Positions 47,135-57,133 of a stretch of 64,000 bases of DNA are shown here, one piece after another (within the stretch, counting starts at the first letter, position 1; the number at the start of each line of letters is the position of its first letter). The translations under genes were made by a program, and so were the position numbers. Under the pieces are notes generated by a model. The model was not told the DNA's origin, did no database searches, and worked only from the letters and a program-made list of their open reading frames with translations. Origin of the DNA: Metallyticus violacea. Lineage: Eukaryota; Arthropoda; Insecta; Mantodea; Metallyticidae. The stretch covers positions 29,089,001 to 29,153,000 of the forward strand of contig CM060831.1 of NCBI GenBank assembly GCA_030762175.1, in the 5' to 3' direction.

Positions 47135-47525
47135 CACCTGGAGTGTATTGGATTGGATTGTTACTGTCGGAGGAGGATAATTCAATACTTGCGCAAGGGC
47201 TGGCCGTTTGTGCCCAGGAAGGGATGAGGTGAGGGCAAACAGGGCGGCGGCCACGAACACCGCGACATCGGTGGAGCCCCTCTCCTAGGAGATCGAGTCC
47301 CTCGGAAGGACCGCTTTCATACCAAACGCCGGAGCGCCTTTCCAAAGAACAAGCCATCATCACATCGCACAACCCACCTTGACTGGCACTTCTGTCCTGT
47401 AACAGAATGTAAAGATCCATCCCAATATTCTTCTAAGCGACCAAGGGAACTTAAAAAAAAAGGATTTGAACCCAAGACCTCGCGTATGGGAGTCCCAATC
47501 GTTATCGCCTGAACTACCCCTCGTT
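47135..47525 (-). mobile_element. SINE family C, full copy
   Basis: The minus-strand head is GAGGGGTAGTTCAGGCGATA, then ACGATTGGGACTCCCATACG and CGAGGTCTTGGGTTCAAATC, with good A- and B-boxes in tRNA spacing. The body ends at the left with ATTCAATCCAATACACTCCA-type sequence. The same family occurs at 34060-34450 and as a scrap at 38604. Open frames of 63-99 aa here (for example MDLYILLQDRSASQGG) are translations of the SINE, not genes. Confidence 0.75.
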
Positions 47526-47804
47526 AAATGGTGCATAGTAGCGCTTGGCATTTGAATGATTTTGAGATGATGTTAATATGTTGCGCGTGACAATAATACA
47601 TGTGTCGTGTGCTAGGAATATATATAGTAATTTTGTGACATGTACACAATTTGTATCAAATGTGATTTTTTTACATAAGCGTGTTAGACTAAGATTAGAA
47701 ATCCGAGACAGATAGATCATGTCAGGGGCGAATCGCGGATCTTCTGGTTAAAATGTCTATGCGCTTACCATCTGAGCATCTGTGTCCTGTCCTACCATAG
47801 AGCC

Positions 47805-48845
47805 CGGAAGTTCAGGCATTTATTTTGGTTAAAACAGGCAGGAAAAAATACGAAAATAGGCAGTAATTTATTTATTAAAATAGGCATTTATTAAAAGTGA
47901 AAACAGAGAGTAAATATCAGTCATCATTATGAAAATAGACATTCAAAGTACTTAATAATTTCTTTGTCACATAATTAAAGCACTTAAGCTTACTTTTCTT
48001 TGTTACAAGCAACGACAAGATTCCCCCCCCCCCGTCAAAGTATTAACACCATAGTCAGCGGCTTGTCAGAAATAACATTTTAATCGTGGAAAAAGTGCTG
48101 AAGCGATTGGGGGGAGGGCATATTTAAAACAAGCTATTTTGGAAGGACTCATACCAATTACAACAGAACATTCACCTTTCAGGACATCATTGAAATGTTA
48201 ATCAAGACAAAGTAAAATATTTTTGAATAGTCCTGGCGGATGAGCAAAAGATGTGCGGTGGTTTCTGGTCCAGTTGTTTTCTGTATATGCGTTTATAGCG
48301 GAATCAAGTTATCTTTCTTACTTCCGTATTGAACACATTGTAGGGACGATTTATTGCACAGTTGTACCGCTCTCATCTTTCTCGCTTGCAACTGTTTGTT
48401 AAATAATACAAATGAGGAGTTATCCCACGACAAATTTTCTCGCGCAGATCGATACAGTCATTTGCCAGGACTATTTAAAACTACATCTCTCATTCTATTT
48501 CCTGGTATTCGTATGCCCAAGGTAACCGTGCGCTCCTTTTACTAATGAAGGTTCCGCTTTTAAAGGGCTGAAGTAAATGGGTTGAGGGGAAACTTTTTGA
48601 CTGCTTGAAAAGAAATAAATATATAACATGATTCTCAATAGATATTTTTGTAAGGTGAATATGCCATTTAATTTTTATAACTTTTTTCAATTCCACATAT
48701 TGAAATTCTTTATGTGCTTTTTAAAATGCGTAAATAATCGCAGAAAAATCCATAATGATCCAAACAAACAAGGAAAAAAAAATAGTTTTAAAGCTTAAAA
48801 TAGACAATAGAAGTCAAAATAGGCAAAAAAAAAAAAATGACCCTA
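47805..48845. repeat. Block bounded by AGGCA-rich ends, possible hAT-like remnant
   Basis: The left end has repeated AGGCA motifs (TTCAGGCATTTATTTTGG, AACAGGCAGG, ATAGGCAGTAA, ATAGGCATTTATT). The right end has AAAATAGGCAAAAAAA. Subterminal repeats of this kind at both ends suggest a decayed DNA transposon. No transposase domain was recognised inside. Confidence 0.3.
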
Positions 48846-48849
48846 CCGT

Positions 48850-50060
48850 CCACAAATGTATGGAAACATGTTCGTTTCTATCTGACTTTTAAATATATCC
48901 ACCCAGAGAGAAAAGGCACTTTGCCTAACTTCCGGGATCTGATCGTGAATCTGTCACATCTGAGTTTGTAAACCCGGAAGACCTCTAACGTATTCTCGTT
49001 GCAGAAATTTTATTCCTTAGCAGGGATTCGAAACCTTCAAATACCAAGGTTTTATAGTTCACCACAATTATATGAAATGTGACTTTTCACATAAGTCGTG
49101 TGTTAGGCTAAGGATTGGACTCAGAATCACATAGAAAAAATATTTAAATTTTACTGTTCTATAATTCTAGGACACCGTATGTTTGGATACAATTTTCAAT
49201 GTCTATTTTTCCTGCCTTTTTATTCACATATTTTGGGTATCTGAAGCGTAATTACTACCTGGATAGGAACAAGCATATTTAAAATAGAAAACTCTGTTTT
49301 GCGCGTACTTGAAACATCGTGAGCGCGCCGCGCGTTTTTGTATGCGGATGGGTGGTGTGCGCGCGCGCCTTAGGAGACAGGAAATCCTTCATAGCAGCTT
49401 CTGGTGTTGCCCATAAATCATGATCATAAACTCTCTCTTGCTTTGGTGTGTTTATTTCTCTTGCCGATAATGCGTTCCTCTGAATTAAAATTAGAAAATT
49501 ATATTAATGCTCTTGCAGGTTGTCAAAACAACACTTTTCTAACGGTTGTCAAGTTTTGTTGAAAATGTGGGTCTTAATAAACTACAAAGAGAAGACTGTT
49601 ATATATACCGTCTCTTGCCTTACGTGTATAAATGTGCTGAATTAAAATATTTTATTTTGGATAGATTCACAGCCACACACTTAGAAATATGGAAACATTC
49701 TACGTAGTATAAATTAATATACATTTGCTATGGAAATTTTAAACACCATGTGTAGTAATTATGCAATTTGCACATATACAAAACGTTTCATAATTCATGC
49801 ACACAAATCATATCCCGTGCTCTTTGGACAAGATGGGAGAGAAAACGTTAATGACAAAATATTGCCCAAACAATTTTTAATTGCACAGTTTGGCAACACT
49901 TCCTTATAATAAACATAAATAACTGATAACAATACTGTGATGAACTAATAACTGACAAATACTTCTTGCCATACAAATAAGACCAGAAAATAATTGTCGC
50001 AAACGTGCAGTGCATAGTACCAAATGTGGGATGTTGCACGTTAGCAGTTGAGCTATCTTG
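48850..50060. other. Intergenic, no gene seen
   Basis: It includes a notable GC/CpG-rich patch at 49315-49370 (GAGCGCGCCGCGCGTTTTTG, GTGCGCGCGCGCC). No gene or repeat family identified. Confidence 0.4.
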
Positions 50061-50070
50061 AATTCAAGTA

Positions 50071-51283
50071 CGAAGGGTGTTCAATAAAGAATTATTATTG
50101 TTTTTGACAACATACCTTTACTCAACCTCATAATTTTGATTATCTTTCTCAAAGTAGTCCCCTTTGGATGCAATGCACCTGTCCCAAGTTTCGTAACGTA
50201 AGTGCATGTGACATGACCTTGCAGAGTTTTCAGGACATAGCTGATGGTTTTTTTTTTTTGGGGGGGGGGGGTTCGTGATGAAAGAGATTTCCACACAGAG
50301 CTTTGCTGTTTGCTCTCAGGATCGAAACGAAGTAGCCAAGTTTCATCAACAGTGATTACCTTTGAAAGAAACTTCGCATCTTCCTGTAATATCATGTTCA
50401 ACTGCATGCAAATCTGCACGCGAACGCCCTTTCATTCGGGAATCAGTAGTCTTGGAACCCACCGTGCGCAAACGCGTCTCTTGTGCAACTTTTCAACTAC
50501 CAACATGTGGATGGCACACAGTGAAATTTTCAATATCTGAAAGTGTTCGTAATGTTATTTGACGATAATGATATCAGCGGTGTTAATGTTTTCTTCTTTA
50601 GAGCACAAACTGGAGCGTCGGGTCCAACTTTTTTTTTTATTGGTAGCCTCCCTTCTGTAAACATTTTATATCACCTTCGAGCTGTGCTATAAGGAAGAAC
50701 AAATTCTCTATAGGCCTCCTGTAACATTGGCTAGGCCTCGATTGAAAATTTGTTGAGACGAAAGCAGAATTTTTGAGCAGTATATTGTTCGTCGCATGTC
50801 ACATCATTTTGCCTTCGATTGTACTGAACATGTCTCAACTTGCACACCTCTCATAGGTGGAAACCGGAGTGACAACAATGAAACTAGCGCTGGTGTAAAT
50901 TACACTTAAATGAATGAATATCGTTTAACGCCCGTTTTTGCTACAGAGGCACCACAGGCGATGGACACTGATGATACATGAGATGAAATGATGTATTGGG
51001 AAAGGTTGTTTTTAAAGGAAGGAAACATTGCAGGCCCAAGTTTAGGGTACCTACCCGGCCTTTGACATTTATGAGGACTGAGGAAAACCTGGAAAATACC
51101 TCAGCCTGGGAGGTCGGTCCTAGCGGGATTCGAACCCCAGACCTCCCGCCCACGAGTCCGCGCCTTAACGACCTCGGCTACCGTGGCGATAATTACACTT
51201 AAGATACCAATATATCGTAAAGTTAAATTTTAACTTGAGAAATTATGCCTGTAAAATTATAATTCTTTATTGAACAACCCTCG
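50071..51283 (-). mobile_element. mariner transposon with internal deletion and nested SINE
   Basis: The ends CGAAGGGTGTTCAATAAAGA (50071) and, inverted from 51283, CGAGGGTTGTTCAATAAAGA are flanked by TA (50069-50070 and 51284-51285). The minus strand carries transposase pieces VQICMQLNMILQEDAKFLSK, VITVDETWLLRFDPESKQQS and SVWKSLSS, then, after a deletion, CIASKG(D)YF-like sequence near the C-terminus (LGTGALHPKGTTLRKI). The second and third catalytic Asp blocks are missing. A 281-bp family A SINE sits inside near the transposase start. Confidence 0.88.
50910..51190 (-). mobile_element. SINE family A nested in mariner, 12-bp target duplication
   Basis: The full element on the minus strand has its tRNA-like head at 51190-51110 (CCACGGTAGCCGAGGTCGTT, AAGGCGCGGACTCGTGGGCG, GGGGTTCGAATCCCGCTAGG) and its 3' end at 50911. 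Identical 12-base flanks AATTACACTTAA (50898-50909 and 51191-51202) show target-primed insertion into the mariner, dating the SINE as younger. The plus-strand 68-aa and minus-strand 70-aa frames here are SINE translations. Confidence 0.92.
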
Positions 51284-51285
51284 TA

Positions 51286-52340
51286 CCACGAAGCATTCGA
51301 CCCTAACTGTTAAAACGGAAGAAATGACATATCCTTCTTTAAGCTGTGCAATTACTTCATGTAAGTTCTCCAGCAAATGTTATTTTTTAAATGAAAGTAA
51401 TTATTCTTTGAGACAGGAGCGGCTTATTTAGGAGGTTACTGGTCAGCGTTTAATTTCCTAGTTTTACGATTAAAAAAAAACAGAAGGAACGAAACAACAA
51501 AACAATGTCTGCAGAGGGCTTCTATCTTGCCTCTGTCTGTTTGTATTTACGGTTATTATCTGTAGGGAACTTGGCTTGCAGTCGCAGTGTTAAACTTGTG
51601 GGGCGGGGGGAGTGAGAGGAAGAGGTAGAAGAAGTCTTTTGCTCATAAGATTCAATATGTGCATACATAACTATGCGTTCTCAAGAAAGTTTGCCGCGGT
51701 TTTTATATAGATTGATTGCTGTTGCGTTACAAAGTTAAATAAAGTATTTTAAAACACGTTTATATAAAGATAGTGAAACCGCACCTATGTTAATGGTAAC
51801 AGTCATTTTTAAATGTGGGAAAACGTTCAATTATTTCAAACAATATTACATTTGATTGATACATTTTGTTCTAAGGTAGACAGCCTGTAGAGCGTTCGTG
51901 CAGCGATAATCAATTGTTTTGTTAGTAGTAAGCCGCTGCTGAATGACAGATTTGTGCAATTTTCTGTGAATTTATGAAGTGCTTTATTTCGTTCTGCGTT
52001 AAAAGAAAATAAACCATCGGAAGATAACATTTGAAGTTAAAGAACTGAGTAGATAAACTCCAAGTATTAGTATAGGTCAAACTTGATTTCAAATCATGAG
52101 AAGTATATGATGTTTTTTGTAGAGACAGACTTCATCCTGCAGATTCAGCGATTTAATAAAAGGATCGTTAACAAGTTTACTGCCATGAAAACCAGGAGAA
52201 TTTTTTTTTTTTTTTTTTTTTTTTTAAATAGTGCATTACTACGATTTTTATTACATTCTCTCTCACTCTCTTTCTGATGCGTATGCACAGTCACGCAAGT
52301 ATGAGTGTTAATTCTAGTTATTTAGATTCCAGAACCCGTT
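51286..52340. other. Intergenic, downstream of the neuropeptide gene
   Basis: No gene seen. It contains a 25-base poly-T (about 52201-52225) and a CTCTCTCTCAC run. An AATAAA on the minus strand at 52252-52247 is an alternative poly-A signal for the neuropeptide gene. Confidence 0.45.
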
Positions 52341-52344
52341 TTTT

Positions 52345-52350
52345 TTTATT
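52345..52350 (-). terminator. Candidate poly-A signal of tryptopyrokinin gene
   Basis: This is the first AATAAA on the minus strand after the stop codon at 52762, about 410 bases downstream. No transcript evidence is available, so it is only a candidate. Confidence 0.35.
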
Positions 52351-52761
52351 TGCAGCTATTGATCAGGCATTACCTTAGTCAAGATGCAAGAGGTATTATA
52401 ATGCTAAAATAGTAATATAGAGCTAAGATTAAGAATCATAGTAAAGGATTTGCTTCAGATAATAGTTTATATTAGCAATGCATCAACCAATCCTTTTCCA
52501 AGTAAATAAATGTTCCACGTGAAATTAAAATATATTCAGAATGCCAAAAATTGAAATTAGATATTATCTATAAACAGTAACTTAAGGCCCAGTTGAGTCA
52601 ATGGGTTCACTATAGCTTACATTAAAAATGTTCCGTTTAGATTTCTTTAACTGGTTTTCTTAATGGTGTGCTTTTTTAAAAAATAACATATTAATTGCAC
52701 ACTAAAATCATACAATTATGAATAAAGAAGATTTGTTTCTCACTCCAAGAACAGAACCAAA

Positions 52762-53882
52762 TCAGAGTGAAACTTTTGAAACGTCACGTTCAGCTGCCTC
52801 ATTCTCACGTCGTCCAAGACGAGGTCCAAACCAGAGTGCTGATGTTGGAACTTTAGGTTCAGCTACCTCACTGTCACGTCGTCCAAGACGAGGTCCAAAC
52901 CAGAGTGCCGATGTTGCAACTTTAGGTTCAGCTACCTCACTGTCACGTCGTCCAAGACGAGGTCCAAACCAGAATGCCGATGTTGGAACTTTAGGTTCAG
53001 CTACCTCACTGTCACGTCGTCCAAGACGAGGTCCAAACCAGAGTGCCGATGTTGCAACTTTAGGTTCAGCTGCCTCACTGTCACGTCGTCCAAGACGAGG
53101 TCCAAACCAGAGTGCTGATGTTGGAACTTTAGGTTCAGCTACCTCACTGTCACGTCGTCCAAGACGAGGTCCAAACCAGAGTGCCGATGTTGCAACTTTA
53201 GGTTCAGCTACCTCACTGTCACGTCGTCCAAGACGAGGTCCAAACCAAAGTGCCGATGTTGGAACTTTAGGTTCAGCTACCTCACTGTCACGTCGTCCAA
53301 GACGAGGTCCAAACCAGAGTGCCGATGTTGCAACTTTAGGTTCAGCTGCCTCACTGTCACGTCGTCCAAGACGAGGTCCAAACCAGAGTGCTGATGTTGC
53401 AACTTTAGGTTCAGCTGCCTCAATCTCACGTCGTCCAAGACGAGGTCCAAACCAGAGTGCTGATGTTGCAACTTTAGGTTCAGCTGCCTCACTGTCACGT
53501 CGTCCAAGACGAGGTCCAAACCAGAGTGCTGATGTTGGAACTTTAGGTTCAGCTGCCTCAATCTCACGTCGTCCAAGACGAGGTCCAAACCAGAGTGCCG
53601 ATGTTGGAACTTTAGGTTCAGCTACCTCACTGTCACGTCGTCCAAGACGAGGTCCAAACCAGAGTGCCGATGTTGGAACTTTAGGTTCAGCTACCTCACT
53701 GTCACGTCGTCCAAGACGAGGTCCAAACCAGAGTGCCGATGTTGCAACTTTAGGTTCAGCTACCTCACTCTCACGTCGTCCAAGACCAGGACCGAACCAC
53801 ACTGAAGTTGTTAAAACATCAGAATTTCTGTTCTTTATGGATAGCTTATTTTCATAAGAAGTCGGCTGTATCGTTTTCTCTC
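52762..53882 (-). CDS. Tryptopyrokinin precursor, peptide-array exon
   Basis: The minus strand has an acceptor TTATATTTTCAG (AG at 53884-53883), then an open frame to TGA at 52764-52762. It reads EKTIQPTSYENKLSIKNRNS, then DVLTTSVWFGPGLGRR, then fourteen copies of a 23-residue unit such as DSEVAEPKVPTSALWFGPRL followed by GRR, and a tail ENEAAERDVSKVSL. WFGPRL-Gly-Arg-Arg is the textbook form of a tryptopyrokinin (FXPRLamide family): the dibasic site is cut, the Arg residues are trimmed and Gly becomes the C-terminal amide. Unit starts vary (DSEV, DSEA, EIEA, ESEV; VPTS or VATS; one AFWFGPRL), but the active end is invariant in all fourteen. The first copy is WFGPGL. No periviscerokinin-type peptide is present, so this is not the CAPA gene. 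The peptides would act on pyrokinin-type G-protein-coupled receptors. The exon starts with GA, completing a Gly codon begun at 57033. Confidence 0.93.
52766..53800. repeat. 69-bp tandem array, about 15 units
   Basis: A 69-bp unit without a single indel: one diverged edge unit (52766-52834), then fourteen near-identical units beginning at 52835. Differences among units fall at a few fixed sites (GCT/GCC, GGA/GCA, ACC/GCC, CTGTCA/ATCTCA). Units 2-5 (52835-53110) and 6-9 (53111-53386) show the same order of variants, revealing a 276-bp higher-order repeat. It codes on the minus strand. Confidence 0.97.
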
Positions 53883-56800
53883 CTGAAAATATAATAATAA
53901 AATAGCTGCACTGAATATTTTCTCCAATGTTCCATTTAATTGCTTTTTTATTTTAAGATATACAAAATTCTTTGTTCCTACATGCTTTACAATGATAAAC
54001 AGTCCATTAGCATTTAAAGCCATGGTTTTCATGAAATATTGAAACATGTTGTGCTATATCGAAAAATAAAGTGAATGCTCAGTGATTGCTTTATGTTCAT
54101 CTGACTTCCAGAGCCATTAAGTGAAGAACTTTCCTGTGCATGCCTGTTTACATCTAATCTCGTCAAGGCACCTAACTGAGGCAAAAACTAAGGAGAGGAC
54201 ACATTGCTGCAGGAATGACACACAAGTTTTTGATAAAGCAATACGAAATGGACTTAAATTAGATTTAACAACGAAAATCTCATAAAACCCCTCGATCAAC
54301 CTGTTGCCATAAAAAAGACAACATAGAATTGTCATTTGCGTAACTGGCGCAATGGATTGCTCACAGCAGATGAATCTCTTTTTTTTTTTTTTTTTGCTTA
54401 ATACAGTGCTATGGACCTTTACATGCATATTGTCGCCTTGGTGAGCATTATAAAGAAGCAGTGATGCAGGAAAGGGACAGATATGCCGCACATCAGTCAC
54501 AGTGTGGGGTAATATCACTATTGAGAACCGGACAGAACTTGTGGCAGCCAGGCACCGACTTCATGGCTCTCTGACAATGCCAACACTACTACAGCTATGA
54601 GCGCACGGCCAGTTGGTGCTGTGTTGCCAACAAAAGGTATTGGAATTCAGTTCTATAGCTTCAGAAATTGCAATTTTCGAAACAAAATATGCAAACTTTA
54701 ATGTCTATGGACGAATAACATATTAATATTTTATATTTTTATTTTATAATCATCATAATCAATGCAGTTACAATTATAACTATTGTTATTAAACTAATAA
54801 GAAAATTCACTTTTAAAAGATCTGTACAAACTATTCCATCTAATAAATGCAAATAAAAGTGAATAAATTCTCTTCGCACACAAAGGGTACACCATTAAAC
54901 AATTGTATAGAACAGGCTGAGACATTGGATGTCGAAATTAAGGAAAAGTCTACGTTATGATAAGTATGCCATGAAAACGGCTCTTTGTAATGTTGTAATA
55001 AAATATTTTCATGTTAAACTTATAGCATTGTGACTATAATAATGTACGTTATAACACAGGAGCCGAGTTTTCTAAATCCTCTCGGGGATACTCAAGTTAA
55101 CAACATTATTGAGTACACATGGGACATACAGTACTTAAATATTAAAATTATTTTTCACAAGTAGTTAATAAAGATATATTAGGTTCTGTATACTTCGACC
55201 TTAATTAATGTATTTTTTCATACTTTAATATAATGTAGTTACATATCTCCGTCTGCAAGTGGATTGTTTCTTAAGTTATACATTATATTATTACCACATA
55301 TTATGGACAGCATACTCGACTTTCTGCAGCTTGTGTTGTAACAAACGAAATAGCTGTATGTAAAATATGCATGCCCTTTTGTTATTGACGCATATAATAA
55401 CAGTGCTAATCGATACAATCAAGGACTATAATATGAAATTATCACTTCATGTAATACGTTCTTTTTGCTTTGAGTATTAAGTCAAATTCACTTACAATAG
55501 ACAGGGAATTTTCCCCGGTGACAAGTTTCTCGGGTTCCCTAACACTGGTGTAGTCGGCTCTATGAGTGCTAAATTAAATTACTCCATATTAAAAATACGA
55601 GTTTATTTTCCATGATTCGTCCTTATATATAAACTTTGTCTCCCCGGTCCTTTTTCTGTACACACACGCCAATCACTCTTGAAATTAATTCTTGACGTTT
55701 TCCTGAAATAATTACGTCCTCTTTTCTATAATCCTAGTAGGATAACGCACGTTTCACTGCAGTTGGCATTTACAGAGAAATAGAGGGAAAACAGAATAAA
55801 CGATGAATTATGATCCGCGGTCCGCGTAAATTAAAATATGATTGAGGGATTATACGTTTTAAAAATAATAAGTCAAAGTAAGTGCCATTTATTGTTAAAA
55901 TAAAATAATTTCATAATTCCATACTACCATAATACAACTAAAATAGCGAAATAATATATATTAAGATGTCTAAATATTGGGCTTCAGGTTCTATTTATAC
56001 CCTAGAAGAGAGCAGGCTAAGAACCGGATCGAGCCCAAGGCTAGCGTAAACAATAATAAAAACTACATGAAAGACATCCTTCACTTCAAGAGAATTACTT
56101 AAAAAATCACTATGGAGCATTAGATCGTATTATTGGTGATCGGCTATTACGTCACAACAGCGACTAGTTAAAATAGTTTGTAAATAAAAACTAACACATA
56201 CGAGCCAACACACAAATGCAGGCTATGCTCAGTGTTACCGCTTAATAGACGCTTCGCCATTGCCATTAAACTGAAACACAAGAGGAGAAGATGCCTGAGT
56301 ATAATGTTTTCCACAGTGTGACAGTTATAAAATAAGTCAAGCAGTATTGCCGCATCTACACCATCCCTCCCTTAATACTCATAAAAATTCCCCAAAAGAA
56401 GGTTTTGGCTTAAGCAGTCTCTTATCTGCCCCGGCGTCTGGCATGGAAGCCAGGGCTGGAACTCCAGCGTCGGGATGTACTGTTCAGAAACAATGTTAGG
56501 GACCCTGTCTAAGTCCATGCGGATCCTGGCCATTCTATATGTCCCTCACCTCATCCCTTCCTCTCGCAGGTGCCCCTACTGGGAGGTAGGCACAGTCGGC
56601 CAGCAGTTAAGCTTAACTGAAGAACCGAAATATGCTCCTCCGTCCTTGACACTCCAGTGCAGTTCAATTCAGTGTCCTGATAAGAATTAAGACATGCTGG
56701 AGCTGGACGCACATTGCTATGAAGGCAGATAAATTTTTACCAAGAACGTGATAGAGTCGAAGAGAAAAAAGAAAACTATGGAAAAGTATATGAGAGCATA

Positions 56801-57032
56801 CTGGGCTGCGTTTACGATGTTTCCAGAGGCAAGGAAATGAACAGCTTTTTCTCACTTATGTAATAAAAGAAGCTGAGCAAAAATAAACCTATGGAGTCGT
56901 AATTAAAAACTAATAGGTACTTAATTTAAATTTCCGAAGTACCGCTGACACATTTGATTGCTAAACCGTGTTTGAATAGTTAGTACCTGCTGTTCCTCCA
57001 CATAATCACATGTAAGTTAACAAGAAACTCAC
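53883..57032 (-). other. Intron of the tryptopyrokinin gene
   Basis: Donor GTGAGT begins at 57032 and the pyrimidine-rich acceptor TTTATTATTATATTTTCAG ends at 53883, read on the minus strand. It is phase 1 (G|GA). At ~3.15 kb it is AT-rich. A weak Tc1-like scrap lies near 54480-54610, and a GC-richer, unidentified stretch lies at 56420-56640. I cannot exclude a small extra exon, but direct joining keeps the frame. Confidence 0.8.
54480..54610 (+). mobile_element. Possible Tc1-like transposase scrap
   Basis: The plus strand reads VTVWGNITIENRTELVAARH, then RLHGSLT, resembling the (V)WGGI...RT.LV...G.L(T/N) segment of Tc1/mariner-type transposases. It is short and isolated, so low confidence. 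Confidence 0.35.
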
Positions 57033-57114
57033 CATGGATGAAGGTTAGTAGGAGAAGAACCGCAGTGCCACGTACCAGAGGCCACTGCATAATGTCATCT
57101 GTGTACTGCTCCAT
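57033..57114 (-). CDS. Tryptopyrokinin precursor, signal-peptide exon
   Basis: The minus strand reads MEQYTDDIMQWPLVRGTAVL, then LLLTFIH, followed by G and the donor GTGAGT (57032 down). The hydrophobic core AVLLLLTFI with a preceding Arg, and a likely cleavage after HG, make a classic secretory signal peptide. The final G joins GA of the exon at 53882 to give Gly and continue into EKTIQP, an exact phase-1 match. Starting at the inner ATG (57090-57088, A at -3) gives a compact 20-residue signal ending at the joined Gly. That start also fits the nearby TATA box better than the outer ATG at 57114, whose -3 base is C. Total precursor: 392 residues from the inner ATG or 400 from the outer. Function, secretion through the neuroendocrine pathway, is inferred from the encoded peptides. 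Confidence 0.85.
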
Positions 57115-57124
57115 GCGGGTTGAT

Positions 57125-57133
57125 CCTTTTATA
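57125..57133 (-). promoter_or_regulatory. TATA box of tryptopyrokinin gene
   Basis: TATAAAAGG on the minus strand at 57133-57125. A transcription start 26-31 bases downstream would fall at about 57107-57102, where GCAGTAC resembles the arthropod initiator (TCAGT). This places the outer ATG (57114) upstream of the start and favours the ATG at 57090. Inference from sequence only. Confidence 0.6.

Noticed and set aside
47121..47551. Minus-strand 63-99 aa ORFs
   Set aside because: Translations of SINE family C.
53277..53588. 103-aa third-frame minus ORF (MDLVLDDVRLRQLNLK...)
   Set aside because: Out-of-frame shadow of the same tandem array.
52766..53800. CRISPR-like or satellite array
   Set aside because: There are no spacers; units are directly adjacent and in frame, coding for peptides. 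The host is eukaryotic.
52718..53857. 379-aa plus-strand ORF of RRPRRGPNQSADV repeats as a gene
   Set aside because: It lacks a signal peptide, known motif or splice context. The minus strand of the same DNA encodes a recognisable neuropeptide array with signal exon, matched intron phase and amidation sites. Plus-strand openness follows from the 69-bp period.
52762..57114. CAPA precursor rather than a tryptopyrokinin-only gene
   Set aside because: No periviscerokinin-type (FPRV/FPRN-amide) peptide occurs anywhere in the two exons; all units end WFGP(R/G)L.
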